From an uncultured Intestinimonas sp. (GTDB lineage Bacteria; Bacillota_A; Clostridia; Oscillospirales; Oscillospiraceae), in assembly GCA_958435885.1 (NCBI GenBank), contig CAUBHZ010000110.1:1-6523 (forward strand): DNA of 6,523 nt. The letters are read 5' to 3'. Shown here one piece after another: positions 1-5,914 of the stretch. The translations under genes were made by a program, and so were the position numbers. The notes below the pieces were generated by a model. It saw only the letters and a list, made by a program, of their open reading frames with translations. It was not told where the DNA came from and made no database searches. Each line of letters opens with the position of its first letter. The first letter of the stretch is position 1.

Positions 1-896
1 ATCTTCCGGCAGCAGGCACAGCGGTTGTGAAAGGCACAGCCCTCCGGCATGTGATAGATACTGGGGACCGACCCTTCGATGGTGGCCAGGTCCCCCTGGC
101 TGTCATCCATGTGCGGGATGGAGCGGAGCAGTCCCTCCGTATAGGGGTGAAGAGGGTGCTGGAAGATGGTGCGCACATCAGCTTTTTCCACGATGTGGCC
201 GCAGTACATCACTGCCACAGTATCCACCATAGAGGCCACGACGCCCAGGTCGTGGGTGATAAGAATGATGGAGGTGCCCAGCTTTTCGTTTATGGACCGG
301 AGCAGGTCCAGGATCTGGGCCTGGATAGTTACATCCAGGGCGGTGGTGGGCTCATCCGCGATGAGCAGCTCCGGGTCGCACAGAAGAGCGATGGCGATCA
401 TGACGCGCTGGCGCATGCCGCCGGACAGCTCAAAGGGATATTGCTTCAGTCGGGTCTCCGGGCTGGGGATGCCCACGGTGCGCAGCATCTCGATAGACAT
501 CTCGTTGGCCTGGGCTTGGGAGACCTTCTTGTGGAGGCGGACCACCTCTCCAAGCTGGTCTCCAATGGGAAACAAGGGGTCCAGGCTGACCATGGGCTCC
601 TGAAAGATCATGGAGATCTGGTTGCCCCGGACCCTGCACATCTGGCGCTCGGTCTTGGTGAGCAGCTCTTCCCCGTTGAGGCGGATGCTCCCGGTGATCT
701 GAGCGGGCGGGGTGGGCAGCAGGCGTATGATGCTCTTGGAAGTGACACTTTTGCCCGAGCCGGACTCCCCCACCAGACCCAGTTTCTCCCCTTTTTTCAA
801 GGAGAAGCTGACGTGGTTCACCGCAGCGGCGGAGCCGTATTTGGTCTTGAATCTGACGCTGAGATCTTGTACGCAAAGCATAGGTTCATTCTGCAT
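1..896 (-). CDS. Oligopeptide/dipeptide ABC transporter ATP-binding protein (OppD/DppD type), C-terminus cut by window edge
   Basis: This is the nucleotide-binding subunit that hydrolyses ATP on the cytoplasmic face to drive the two permeases encoded just upstream. The translation from 896 begins MQNEPMLCVQDLSV and shows all ABC motifs in order: Walker A GESGSGKS near residues 43-50, Q-loop FQEPM near 98, signature LSGGMRQR near 157-164, Walker B LLIADEPTTALD near 176-187 and H-loop ITHDLG near 212. It then enters the oligo_HPY C-terminal extension (HPLHPYTEGLL, then PEGCAFHNRCACC). That Cys-rich tail is typical of OppD/DppD/OppF and is often taken as an Fe-S or metal site. About 298 codons are present; the family usually has 320-340 residues, so a short C-terminal piece lies outside the window. 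The ATG at 896 is preceded by a GGGGGGAG ribosome site and starts 15 nt after the permease C stop, indicating translational coupling. The family is secure; the substrate is unknown. Confidence 0.95.
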   Translation of the reverse strand, partial: MQNEPMLCVQDLSVRFKTKYGSAAAVNHVSFSLKKGEKLGLVGESGSGKSVTSKSIIRLLPTPPAQITGSIRLNGEELLTKTERQMCRVRGNQISMIFQEPMVSLDPLFPIGDQLGEVVRLHKKVSQAQANEMSIEMLRTVGIPSPETRLKQYPFELSGGMRQRVMIAIALLCDPELLIADEPTTALDVTIQAQILDLLRSINEKLGTSIILITHDLGVVASMVDTVAVMYCGHIVEKADVRTIFQHPLHPYTEGLLRSIPHMDDSQGDLATIEGSVPSIYHMPEGCAFHNRCACCRK

Positions 897-911
897 AACT
901 GAGCTCCCCCC

Positions 912-1772
912 TTATACATCCAGTTTGGGATCCAGGTAATCCCGCAGCCAGTCGCCCAGCAGATTGACGCCCAGCACGGTCAGCGTGATGCACAGACCGG
1001 GGAAGATACACTGCCAGGGGTCGGTGAGAATGTTGTCACGGGCTTCGCTGAGCATCCGCCCCCAGGTGGGGATGGTGATAGGGACACCGTAGCCCAGGAA
1101 GCTGAGGGAGGCCTCGATCAGTACGATCTTGGCCATCTCCAGGGTGGCGATAACGATGACAGGGCTGATGATATTGGGCAGGATATGTTTGAAAATGATG
1201 CGGGCATCGGTGCCGCCGGCAGCGCGTATGGCCTCAATATACTCCATCTCCTTGATGCCCAGGATCTCGCCGCGGACCAGGCGGGCGTATCGCACCCAGC
1301 TGGTGATGCCGGCGATCAAAATGACATTGCCCAGGCTGGAGCCCAGCACTGCCGCGATAAACAGGGCCAGCAGCGTGAAGGGGAAGCAGAGCTGGATGTC
1401 CACCAGGCGCATGATGACCGCGTCCACCCATTTGCCGTAGTAGCCGGCCAGGCTGCCCAGGACCACGCCCACGATGCCGCCTACTACGGTGCCGGCCAGA
1501 GCTACGATCAGGGTGACGCGGGCGCCGTACAGCAGACGGGAGAGAATGTCGCGGCCCAGCTGGTCAGTGCCCAGCAGATGGCCGGCCACAGGGTCAGCGC
1601 CCCAGATGGGGTCCTTCAGCTTGATCATGACGTCCTGAGCCAGCGGGTCATAAGGCGCCAGGAGCGGGGCAAAGATGGCACAGATGATGATGAGCAGCAC
1701 CAGGATCAGCCCAAACATGCCGGTCTTGCTGTTCTTCAGGCTGGACCAGGCGCTTTTAAATCCTTTTTTCAC
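912..1772 (-). CDS. Dipeptide/oligopeptide ABC transporter permease C (OppC/DppC type)
   Basis: This is the second transmembrane subunit of a type I ABC importer, 286 residues, a normal length for DppC-like proteins. A short basic cytoplasmic N-terminus (MKKGFKSAWSSLKNSKTG) leads into a first membrane helix at about 19-39. The family-typical periplasm-facing stretch with HLLGTDQLGRDILSRLLYGA follows at about 65-84, then five further hydrophobic segments. The cytoplasmic EAA coupling loop that docks on the ATPase is clear at about 177-200 (EYIEAIRAAGG...KHILPN). The protein ends in LRDYLDPKLDV, the usual DppC-type ending. The start is a GTG at 1772, chosen because a full AGGAGG lies 8 nt upstream and overlaps the permease B stop; no nearby ATG gives a better start. 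The gap to permease B is 13 nt and to the ATPase gene 15 nt, so the three form a tight operon. Confidence 0.96.
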   Translation of the reverse strand: MKKGFKSAWSSLKNSKTGMFGLILVLLIIICAIFAPLLAPYDPLAQDVMIKLKDPIWGADPVAGHLLGTDQLGRDILSRLLYGARVTLIVALAGTVVGGIVGVVLGSLAGYYGKWVDAVIMRLVDIQLCFPFTLLALFIAAVLGSSLGNVILIAGITSWVRYARLVRGEILGIKEMEYIEAIRAAGGTDARIIFKHILPNIISPVIVIATLEMAKIVLIEASLSFLGYGVPITIPTWGRMLSEARDNILTDPWQCIFPGLCITLTVLGVNLLGDWLRDYLDPKLDV

Positions 1773-1780
1773 TGATCCTA

Positions 1781-1786
1781 CCTCCT
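1781..1786 (-). promoter_or_regulatory. Ribosome binding site for permease C, overlapping the permease B stop codon
   Basis: The minus strand reads TGAGGAGG: the A of the permease B stop TGA is the first base of a perfect AGGAGG, with 8 nt to the GTG start at 1772. This fixes the unusual GTG start. It also means that ribosomes ending permease B would stop directly on the site for permease C, the usual sign of coupled translation for subunits made in equal amounts. Confidence 0.85.
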
Positions 1787-2706
1787 CATTGCAGCCGGAC
1801 GCGGGGATTGATCACGCAATACAGCACGTCCACGATGAAGTTGATCACCACGAAGATCACCGCCATCAGAAAGACGATGCACTCCACCACCGCAAAGTCG
1901 CTGGTGGTGATGCTCTGGATGACCAGACGTCCCACGCCCGGCCAGGCGAAGACCTGCTCGGTGATGACCGAGCCGCCCAGCAGAGAGGCGAACTGCATGC
2001 CCAGGATGGTGATGATGGAGCTCATCGCGTTTTTCAGGGCATGCTTGCCGATGATCTTGCTTTTGGGAAGACCCTTGGCCTTTGCCACATCGATATACTC
2101 CTTGCCCAGCACCTCGATGAGGTTGCTGCGCAGGAGCCGGCAGATGGTGGCCGCTGAGAAGACCCCCAGCGTGAAGGCGGGCAGGATCAGGGAACGCAGG
2201 CCATCCTCTGCGCCGCCAGTGGGCATCCAGCCCAGCTTGACAGCAAAGAGCATGATGAGCATGATGCCCAGCCAGAAGGCGGGCATGCATTGGCCCAGCA
2301 GGGCCAGCACCCGGATCACGGCATCGGAGACGCTGTTGCGCTTCACAGCCGCCACAATGCCTGCCGGGATGCCCAGTACCACGGAGATGAGCAGGGCCGC
2401 ACAGGCCAGCGTCAGGGTGGCAGGCGCCCGCTCCAGCACCACGGACATGGCCGGTTCATTGTAGTAGTAGGAGGTGCCGAAATCCCCCACCAGCGCCCCC
2501 TACAGAAAGCGGACATATTGGACGGGCAGGGGGTCATTGAAGCCCATCTCTTCACTGAGGATCTCCATTTCCTCTTTGGAGGTGGTGGGGGAGACCATCA
2601 GCTCCACCGGGTTCCCGGTGAGGTGCAGGATAAAAAATACGACTACGGTAATGCCCAAGATTGCGATGATGGACTGCCCGAGCCGCTTGAGTAAGTATTT
2701 CCCCAT
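1786..2706 (-). pseudogene. Dipeptide/oligopeptide ABC transporter permease B (OppB/DppB type), interrupted by one in-frame TAG
   Basis: This is the first transmembrane subunit of the importer. Read through, it is 306 residues, the normal DppB length. It starts MGKYLLKRLGQS with a membrane helix at about 10-29. Codon 69 (2500-2502) is TAG, where homologues continue without a break: PVQYVRFL, stop, GALVGDFGTSYYYN. The frame before and after is the same and nothing is missing. After the stop come about five more hydrophobic segments, an EAA loop at about 203-226 (EYIDVAKAKGL...KHALKN), the conserved EQVFAWPGVGRL and the ending NPRVRLQ. I prefer the ATG at 2706 (AAAGG 9 nt upstream) over the in-frame TTG at 2715. 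The simplest view is a recent nonsense mutation or base-call error, probably CAG to TAG; readthrough or restart at a GTG at 2490 is possible. The rest of the gene shows no decay. Family identity is secure; whether it works is open. Confidence 0.85.
2488..2502 (-). other. In-frame amber codon followed by a possible restart site in permease B
   Basis: The minus strand reads TAG GGG GCG CTG GTG. The stop is followed at once by a G-run (AGGGGG) that could pair with the 16S rRNA tail using a wobble, and a GTG lies 6 nt after that run. Translation from this GTG (2490) would give a 234-residue protein holding every later membrane segment and the EAA loop, but lacking the first helix. The pattern is visible; that it works as a restart is inference. 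Confidence 0.4.
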
Positions 2707-2740
2707 GCTTTTCAACCTTTCATAGCGAGCCAGGATAGTG

Positions 2741-2786
2741 AGAAACGGCGCACCCGTTCCAGATCACGGGTGCGCCGCCTGTTTCT
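2741..2786 (-). promoter_or_regulatory. Strong intergenic hairpin between binding-protein and permease B genes
   Basis: An 11-bp perfect stem (2747-2757 with 2766-2776, 8-nt loop) is extended by a further 6 bp (2741-2746 with 2781-2786) after a 4-nt bulge on one side. It lies in the 134-bp gap between the binding protein stop (2841) and the permease B start (2706). No run of U follows on the transcribed strand, so it is not a classic terminator. In ABC operons such a hairpin after the binding-protein gene commonly protects the upstream mRNA or causes partial termination, giving more binding protein than permease. That role is inferred here. Confidence 0.65.
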
Positions 2787-2840
2787 CTGCCATTGAAATA
2801 CCGCACCAGCTGCGGATATTCAGTTAAGGGAGCAAATCGC

Positions 2841-4394
2841 TCAGCCGGCCACGGAGACGCCGTCCATGAGGACGACTTCGTCGGTGCGGGCAGTCCAATT
2901 CTGGACCTTCTTGGAGTTGTAGGCATACAGGGTGTCCTGCTGATACAGCCACAGGGCGGGGGCCTCGTCCACCATCATCTGCTGCATCTGGCTGTAAAGC
3001 GCCACGCGCTTCTCAGCGTCCATCTCAGAGGCGGCCTGGGAGGCCAGATCCATAAACTCGGGGGAGACCCAGGTGCAGTACCGGGCACCCTCAGTAAAGC
3101 CAATGGAGGCGATCAGGTTGATATCGCAGTAGGGGCCGCCCAGACCCTGGAGGAACAGGGGGGCCACAGTGCCCGCGCCGATCTCGTCCCGCTGCGTGGC
3201 GGAATCCTCCTGCTTGATGGTGACGTTGATGCCGATCTGAGCCAGCTGGGAGGCGATGGCCTGGACCACGTCGGTGCTGTTGAGCAGGCCGGGAGAGACG
3301 GAGCACTCGATGTCAAAGCCGTCGGCATAGCCGGCGTCGGCCATCAGCTGCTTGGCCTTCTCCACATCGTAGGTGTAGCCCTGCACATTGGGATCATAGC
3401 CCTCATACTCGGGGGTGGAGATGGAGGCGACCTTGACGGCGTAGCCGTCCAGCACGCCGGCGATCAGCGCGTCCCGGTCCACCGCATAGTTGATGGCCTG
3501 ACGCACCCGCACATCGTCCAGGGGGGTGGGGCCGCCTACCAGGTTGAACTGCAGCCAGACCACACGGGTGGAGGGCTGGCCCACCACAGAGATGCCGTCA
3601 AGGCTCTCCAGATACTCGGCCTGGGTGGTGGGGATATTGCAGATGATGTCCACCTCGCCGGCCTGAAGAGCGGCTACCCGGTCGGCGGCCTCGGGGATGA
3701 CCCGGAAGACCAGCTGATCGATCTGGGGCACCTCGCCATAGTAGTCGGGATTCTTCTCCAGCACCACCTTCTGGTCCTTCTCCCAGGAGACGAACTTGAA
3801 GGGACCGGAGCCGATGGGGGCGGCGGCAAAGCCCTCGTCTCCCACTTCCTCCACATAGGCACTGGGGACGATCTTGATATAGTTCAAGCGCAGGGGGAGA
3901 GAGGGGAAAGCGTAGTCAGTGATGATGTTGAACTCGAAGTCGCCCAGTGCCTCCACCTGCATGAAGGAGAAATCGCCGGACAGAGCGTAGTGCTTCTCCG
4001 AGTCACGCAGGCTGTTGATGGTGTAGGCCACATCGTCAGCAGTCATCTGGGTGCCGTTGGTAAAGTACACGTCCTGCCGCAGAGTGAAGTGCCAGGTAGT
4101 GTCATCCACCTGCTCATAGCTCTCAGCAGCGTCGCACACGATCTGCCCCTGGGGGTCCGTCTTGACCAGGGTGCTGTAAAGGGAGGCCAGAATGCTGGCG
4201 GTGATGGTGGAGTTGCCGTTTCTGGGGTCCAGGCCGGTGATGTCGCTGGTGCTGGCCCATGTCACCGTCTTAACAGTTTCCCCGCTGCTTTGCGCGGGCT
4301 GGCTGGTGCTGTTGGAGCCGGTTTCAGTGCCGCAGCCGCTGAACAGCCCCATACAGAGCGCCAGTGCAAGGGCAAGAGAGAGTGCTTTTTTCAT
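2841..4394 (-). CDS. ABC transporter solute-binding lipoprotein, SBP_bac_5 (peptide/nickel) family
   Basis: This is the extracellular receptor that captures the substrate and hands it to the permeases. At 517 residues it has the usual length for the DppA/OppA/NikA family. The N-terminus MKKALSLALALALCMGLFSGC is a lipoprotein signal: basic start, hydrophobic core, and a lipobox LFSG before Cys21, which would be lipidated. A Ser/Thr/Gly/Gln-rich linker follows to about residue 42. The mature domain shows family landmarks: TSDITGLDPRNG near 49-60, TWHFTLRQDVYFTNG near 100-114 and ADDVAYTINSL near 119-129. Further on are IGSGPFKFVSWEKDQ near 194-208, KNPDYYG near 214-220, DDVRVRQAINYAVDR near 293-307 and APALWLYQQ near 478-486. 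The ATG at 4394 has AAGGAGG 9 nt upstream. It lies 78 bp after the regulator and upstream of the permeases. The ligand cannot be told from sequence; peptide is the default. Confidence 0.95.
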   Translation of the reverse strand: MKKALSLALALALCMGLFSGCGTETGSNSTSQPAQSSGETVKTVTWASTSDITGLDPRNGNSTITASILASLYSTLVKTDPQGQIVCDAAESYEQVDDTTWHFTLRQDVYFTNGTQMTADDVAYTINSLRDSEKHYALSGDFSFMQVEALGDFEFNIITDYAFPSLPLRLNYIKIVPSAYVEEVGDEGFAAAPIGSGPFKFVSWEKDQKVVLEKNPDYYGEVPQIDQLVFRVIPEAADRVAALQAGEVDIICNIPTTQAEYLESLDGISVVGQPSTRVVWLQFNLVGGPTPLDDVRVRQAINYAVDRDALIAGVLDGYAVKVASISTPEYEGYDPNVQGYTYDVEKAKQLMADAGYADGFDIECSVSPGLLNSTDVVQAIASQLAQIGINVTIKQEDSATQRDEIGAGTVAPLFLQGLGGPYCDINLIASIGFTEGARYCTWVSPEFMDLASQAASEMDAEKRVALYSQMQQMMVDEAPALWLYQQDTLYAYNSKKVQNWTARTDEVVLMDGVSVAG

Positions 4395-4403
4395 GTTGGC
4401 GTT

Positions 4404-4410
4404 CCTCCTT
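4404..4410 (-). promoter_or_regulatory. Ribosome binding site of the binding-protein gene
   Basis: The minus strand carries AAGGAGG 9 nt before the ATG at 4394, close to a perfect match to the 16S rRNA tail. It confirms the start chosen and suits the high expression expected of a binding protein. Confidence 0.85.
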
Positions 4411-4438
4411 TTTTAGTGGGGTAAGCATATTCAGACCA

Positions 4439-4453
4439 CCCTCGGTGCGAGGG
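4439..4453 (-). other. Small hairpin in the regulator to binding-protein gap
   Basis: CCCTCG and CGAGGG form a 6-bp stem with a 3-nt loop in the 78-bp gap between the regulator stop and the binding-protein start. No U-tract follows on the minus strand, so termination is unlikely. I saw no convincing separate promoter in this gap, which favours co-transcription of the regulator with the transporter. A modest attenuating or processing role is possible but not shown. Confidence 0.3.
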
Positions 4454-4472
4454 GAGATCCCATAAGAGAAGA

Positions 4473-5333
4473 TCAGCGCTTGTTCCGCTCGAAGTAAGGG
4501 TTCAAAAGATCCAGGCGCTTGGTGGCGGTCTCGTCCATCTGGTCTGCGACCAGAGAGACAAGAAGCTCCAGAAGAAAAGTGGCGGATACATTGGAGTTGA
4601 AAAAGCTGACGCTGTATATGTCCGCCAACAGCAGCACATCAGTAAAATCGGAGAAGGGAGTGGAGGGCTTATCAGTGAGCAGGATGATTTTCGCCCCGCG
4701 GCTGTGGGCAAGATCGATCCAGCGCCGGACTTCCTCACCATAGGGATTGAAATTGATGACGAACAGGCAGTCCTCTGGGGAGATGTCCAGCAGCTGTTCA
4801 AAGGTGACGCTCCCTGTGGCCGATACGACACCGGGGACCACCATGCGCATCAAAAAGCTGAATTTCTCAGCAATAGGTGCGGTGGGCCGGCGCCCGGCAA
4901 TATATTTGATGCGGCAGGAGCAAAGCAGATCCGCCGCCGCATGGATGGATTCTTCGGAGTTTTTTTCCAAAACGCTCTGTAGGTTCTTGTAGGTAAGGGT
5001 GGAAAACTGTGCTACGATATTCTCCTTGGCATCCAGGCTCTGATGGGTATGAAGACGCTCAATGGGAGGGAAGAAGCCACGCTGTGCATAATCCGCTTTC
5101 TGAGAGACAAAGGATTGTATCTCCTTCTGAAGGTCCAGAAAGGAGCGGTAGCCCAGCACTTTGCTGGTACGGGAGACCGTGGCGTCGCTGACGCCCAAGA
5201 TGCGGGCCAGTTCACTGGTGGACACATAGCATACGGAGAGAAAATTGTTCAGGATGTATTCCGCCACCAAGGCTTCCTTTGCGGTAAGAGGAGTGGACTT
5301 GATCCGCTGGGAAAAGGCGGCGGGAAGCTCCAT
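4473..5333 (-). CDS. RpiR/MurR family transcriptional regulator (HTH_6 plus SIS domain)
   Basis: This is a 286-residue cytoplasmic DNA-binding regulator of the usual RpiR length. The N-terminal helix-turn-helix is plain at about residues 37-62 (STSELARILGVSDATVSRTSKVLGY), followed by FLDLQKEI. A sugar isomerase-like (SIS) sensor domain spans about 130-265: YIAGRRPTAPIAEKF near 144-157 is the ligand loop, DCLFVINFNPYGEEV near 188-202 the second motif, and GAKIILLTDKPSTPFSDFTDVLLLAD near 213-238 the third. The first loop lacks the canonical GxGxS of sugar-phosphate-binding members and instead has GRRPT, like the GxRxS variants, so the effector may not be a sugar phosphate. The ATG at 5333 has a GGATGG-type site 9 nt upstream and lies about 36 nt downstream of a good promoter. 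It heads the transporter operon and probably regulates that promoter, including itself. Whether it activates or represses is unknown. Confidence 0.93.
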   Translation of the reverse strand: MELPAAFSQRIKSTPLTAKEALVAEYILNNFLSVCYVSTSELARILGVSDATVSRTSKVLGYRSFLDLQKEIQSFVSQKADYAQRGFFPPIERLHTHQSLDAKENIVAQFSTLTYKNLQSVLEKNSEESIHAAADLLCSCRIKYIAGRRPTAPIAEKFSFLMRMVVPGVVSATGSVTFEQLLDISPEDCLFVINFNPYGEEVRRWIDLAHSRGAKIILLTDKPSTPFSDFTDVLLLADIYSVSFFNSNVSATFLLELLVSLVADQMDETATKRLDLLNPYFERNKR

Positions 5334-5368
5334 GTCGAAATACCATCCTTTTTTGCAGTTTCTTTGGT

Positions 5369-5403
5369 TAGACCTATGATAACATGAAATGTTGAAAAGT
5401 CAA
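5369..5403 (-). promoter_or_regulatory. Sigma-A type promoter of the rpiR-transporter operon
   Basis: On the minus strand a -35 box TTGACT (5403-5398) is separated by 16 bp from a -10 box TATCAT (5381-5376), in a markedly AT-rich stretch. Initiation is expected near 5370-5369, giving a 5' leader of about 36 nt before the regulator ATG. Inverted repeats overlap the core: TTGAA and TTCAA, 10 bp apart, straddle the -35 (5392-5411), and AACAT-GAA-ATGTT lies in the spacer (5381-5393). A protein bound at either would compete with RNA polymerase, so these are candidate repressor sites. Confidence 0.75.
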
Positions 5404-5415
5404 TACTTCAAATCA

Positions 5416-5439
5416 AAAATATCGAATACTCGATATTTT
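5416..5439. promoter_or_regulatory. 24-bp palindrome, probable operator upstream of the rpiR promoter
   Basis: AAAATATCGA and TCGATATTTT form a perfect 10-bp inverted repeat around a 4-bp centre. It ends 12 bp upstream of the -35 box, about 60-65 bp before the predicted transcription start. The two-fold symmetry fits a dimeric helix-turn-helix protein, and the adjacent RpiR-type regulator is the natural candidate. The position upstream of the -35 would suit activation or an auxiliary repressor site. It cannot be a terminator for either neighbour, since it lies upstream of one promoter and far past the other gene's terminator. Confidence 0.6.
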
Positions 5440-5723
5440 GACGATTGAGTAAACGGAGGGAACATCTGAACAAGGAAAGAGATGAAGGGGGTGGACAGCA
5501 CAACAGGCAAGAGAATAGAGAAGGGTGCCGCAGAAATTGAATGTTTTGACCAAAAATAAACCCAGAAGAAAGGCGAAAAAAAGAAAAGAGAGGGAAAAGG
5601 TTATGCGTTCTTACATGGAAGGAAAAAAGTACAGAGAAAACAAAGGAGAAAGTGCAATAATGGAGAAAATGAAAAAATATATTAAATTTGCAAGGGGAAA
5701 AATATTTTTTTCATTTTATGAAG
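5440..5723. other. AT-rich intergenic spacer without a convincing gene
   Basis: The stretch between the ClC terminator and the operon palindrome holds no gene I can support. It is much richer in A/T than its neighbours and strongly purine-biased on the + strand, mostly runs of A, AG and GG. A + strand reading frame at 5660-5770 has a weak ribosome site (AAAGGAG, 11 nt before ATG) and would give a 36-residue Lys/Phe-rich peptide, but it runs into the opposing terminator stem and looks like chance. I saw no tRNA-like fold, riboswitch or repeat array. Confidence 0.6.
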
Positions 5724-5765
5724 AAAAAACGGAGACGTCCCGGAAATTCTGCCGGGATGTCTCCG
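5724..5765 (-). terminator. Rho-independent terminator downstream of the ClC gene
   Basis: On the minus strand a 14-bp G/C-rich stem (5765-5752 with 5743-5730, 8-nt loop) is followed directly by six T (5729-5724). There is one A-C mismatch in the stem on this strand; the other strand would have a G-U pair there but lacks a T-run. It ends transcription of the ClC gene and separates it from the regulator operon. Confidence 0.9.
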
Positions 5766-5797
5766 CTTGATAAAATAAGAGCTTGAATAGGACTGTT

Positions 5798-5914
5798 TTA
5801 CAGTTCCGTCACATGGAGGTCGCTGAAGAAACTGCGGCCCATAGACAGAGCACCCAGGCCCACCATTCCGCTGCTGAGCGTGGAGCAGAAGAACGGCGCC
5901 GTGGACAGGGGGAA
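5798..5914 (-). other. Coding-like tail in the same frame after the ClC amber stop
   Basis: After the TAG at 5915-5917 the same frame stays open for 38 codons and closes with TAA (5798-5800), 32 bp before the terminator stem. The stretch reads FPLSTAPFFCSTLSSG followed by MVGLGALSMGRSFFSDLHV and TEL. By hand count about 31 of 38 codons end in G or C, as in the real genes here, and the sequence becomes AT-rich only after the TAA. It may be a C-terminal extension reached by readthrough, a leftover of a decayed downstream gene, or a former longer ClC end. I do not recognise it. Confidence 0.35.

Noticed and set aside
27..902. Open frame on the + strand (291 codons) opposite the ATPase gene
   Set aside because: The minus strand encodes all ABC ATPase motifs in order; the + frame is a compositional shadow without a ribosome site or recognisable domain.
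1185..1775. Open frame on the + strand opposite permease C
   Set aside because: Composition (Gln, His, Asp, Ala-rich) is that of an antisense shadow of a membrane protein; the minus strand is a textbook DppC.
2707..2715. Upstream TTG start for permease B
   Set aside because: The TTG overlaps the spacing of the AAAGG site, while the ATG at 2706 has a suitable 9-nt spacing and gives the usual MGKYLLKR start of the family.
2793..4424. Long open frame on the + strand (543 codons) opposite the binding-protein gene
   Set aside because: It mirrors a clearly recognised SBP_bac_5 gene; the peptide is Gly/His/Asp-rich with no family features, the usual by-product of GC-biased third positions on the opposite strand.
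5416..5439. The palindrome as a terminator
   Set aside because: It is AT-rich, upstream of the rpiR promoter on that strand, and has no gene ending into it on the other strand; an operator fits better.
5660..5770. Possible small + strand gene of 36 codons with AAAGGAG upstream
   Set aside because: Codon use differs from every real gene here, the ribosome-site spacing is long, no promoter was seen, and the frame ends inside the stem of the opposing terminator. Kept only as a weak possibility.
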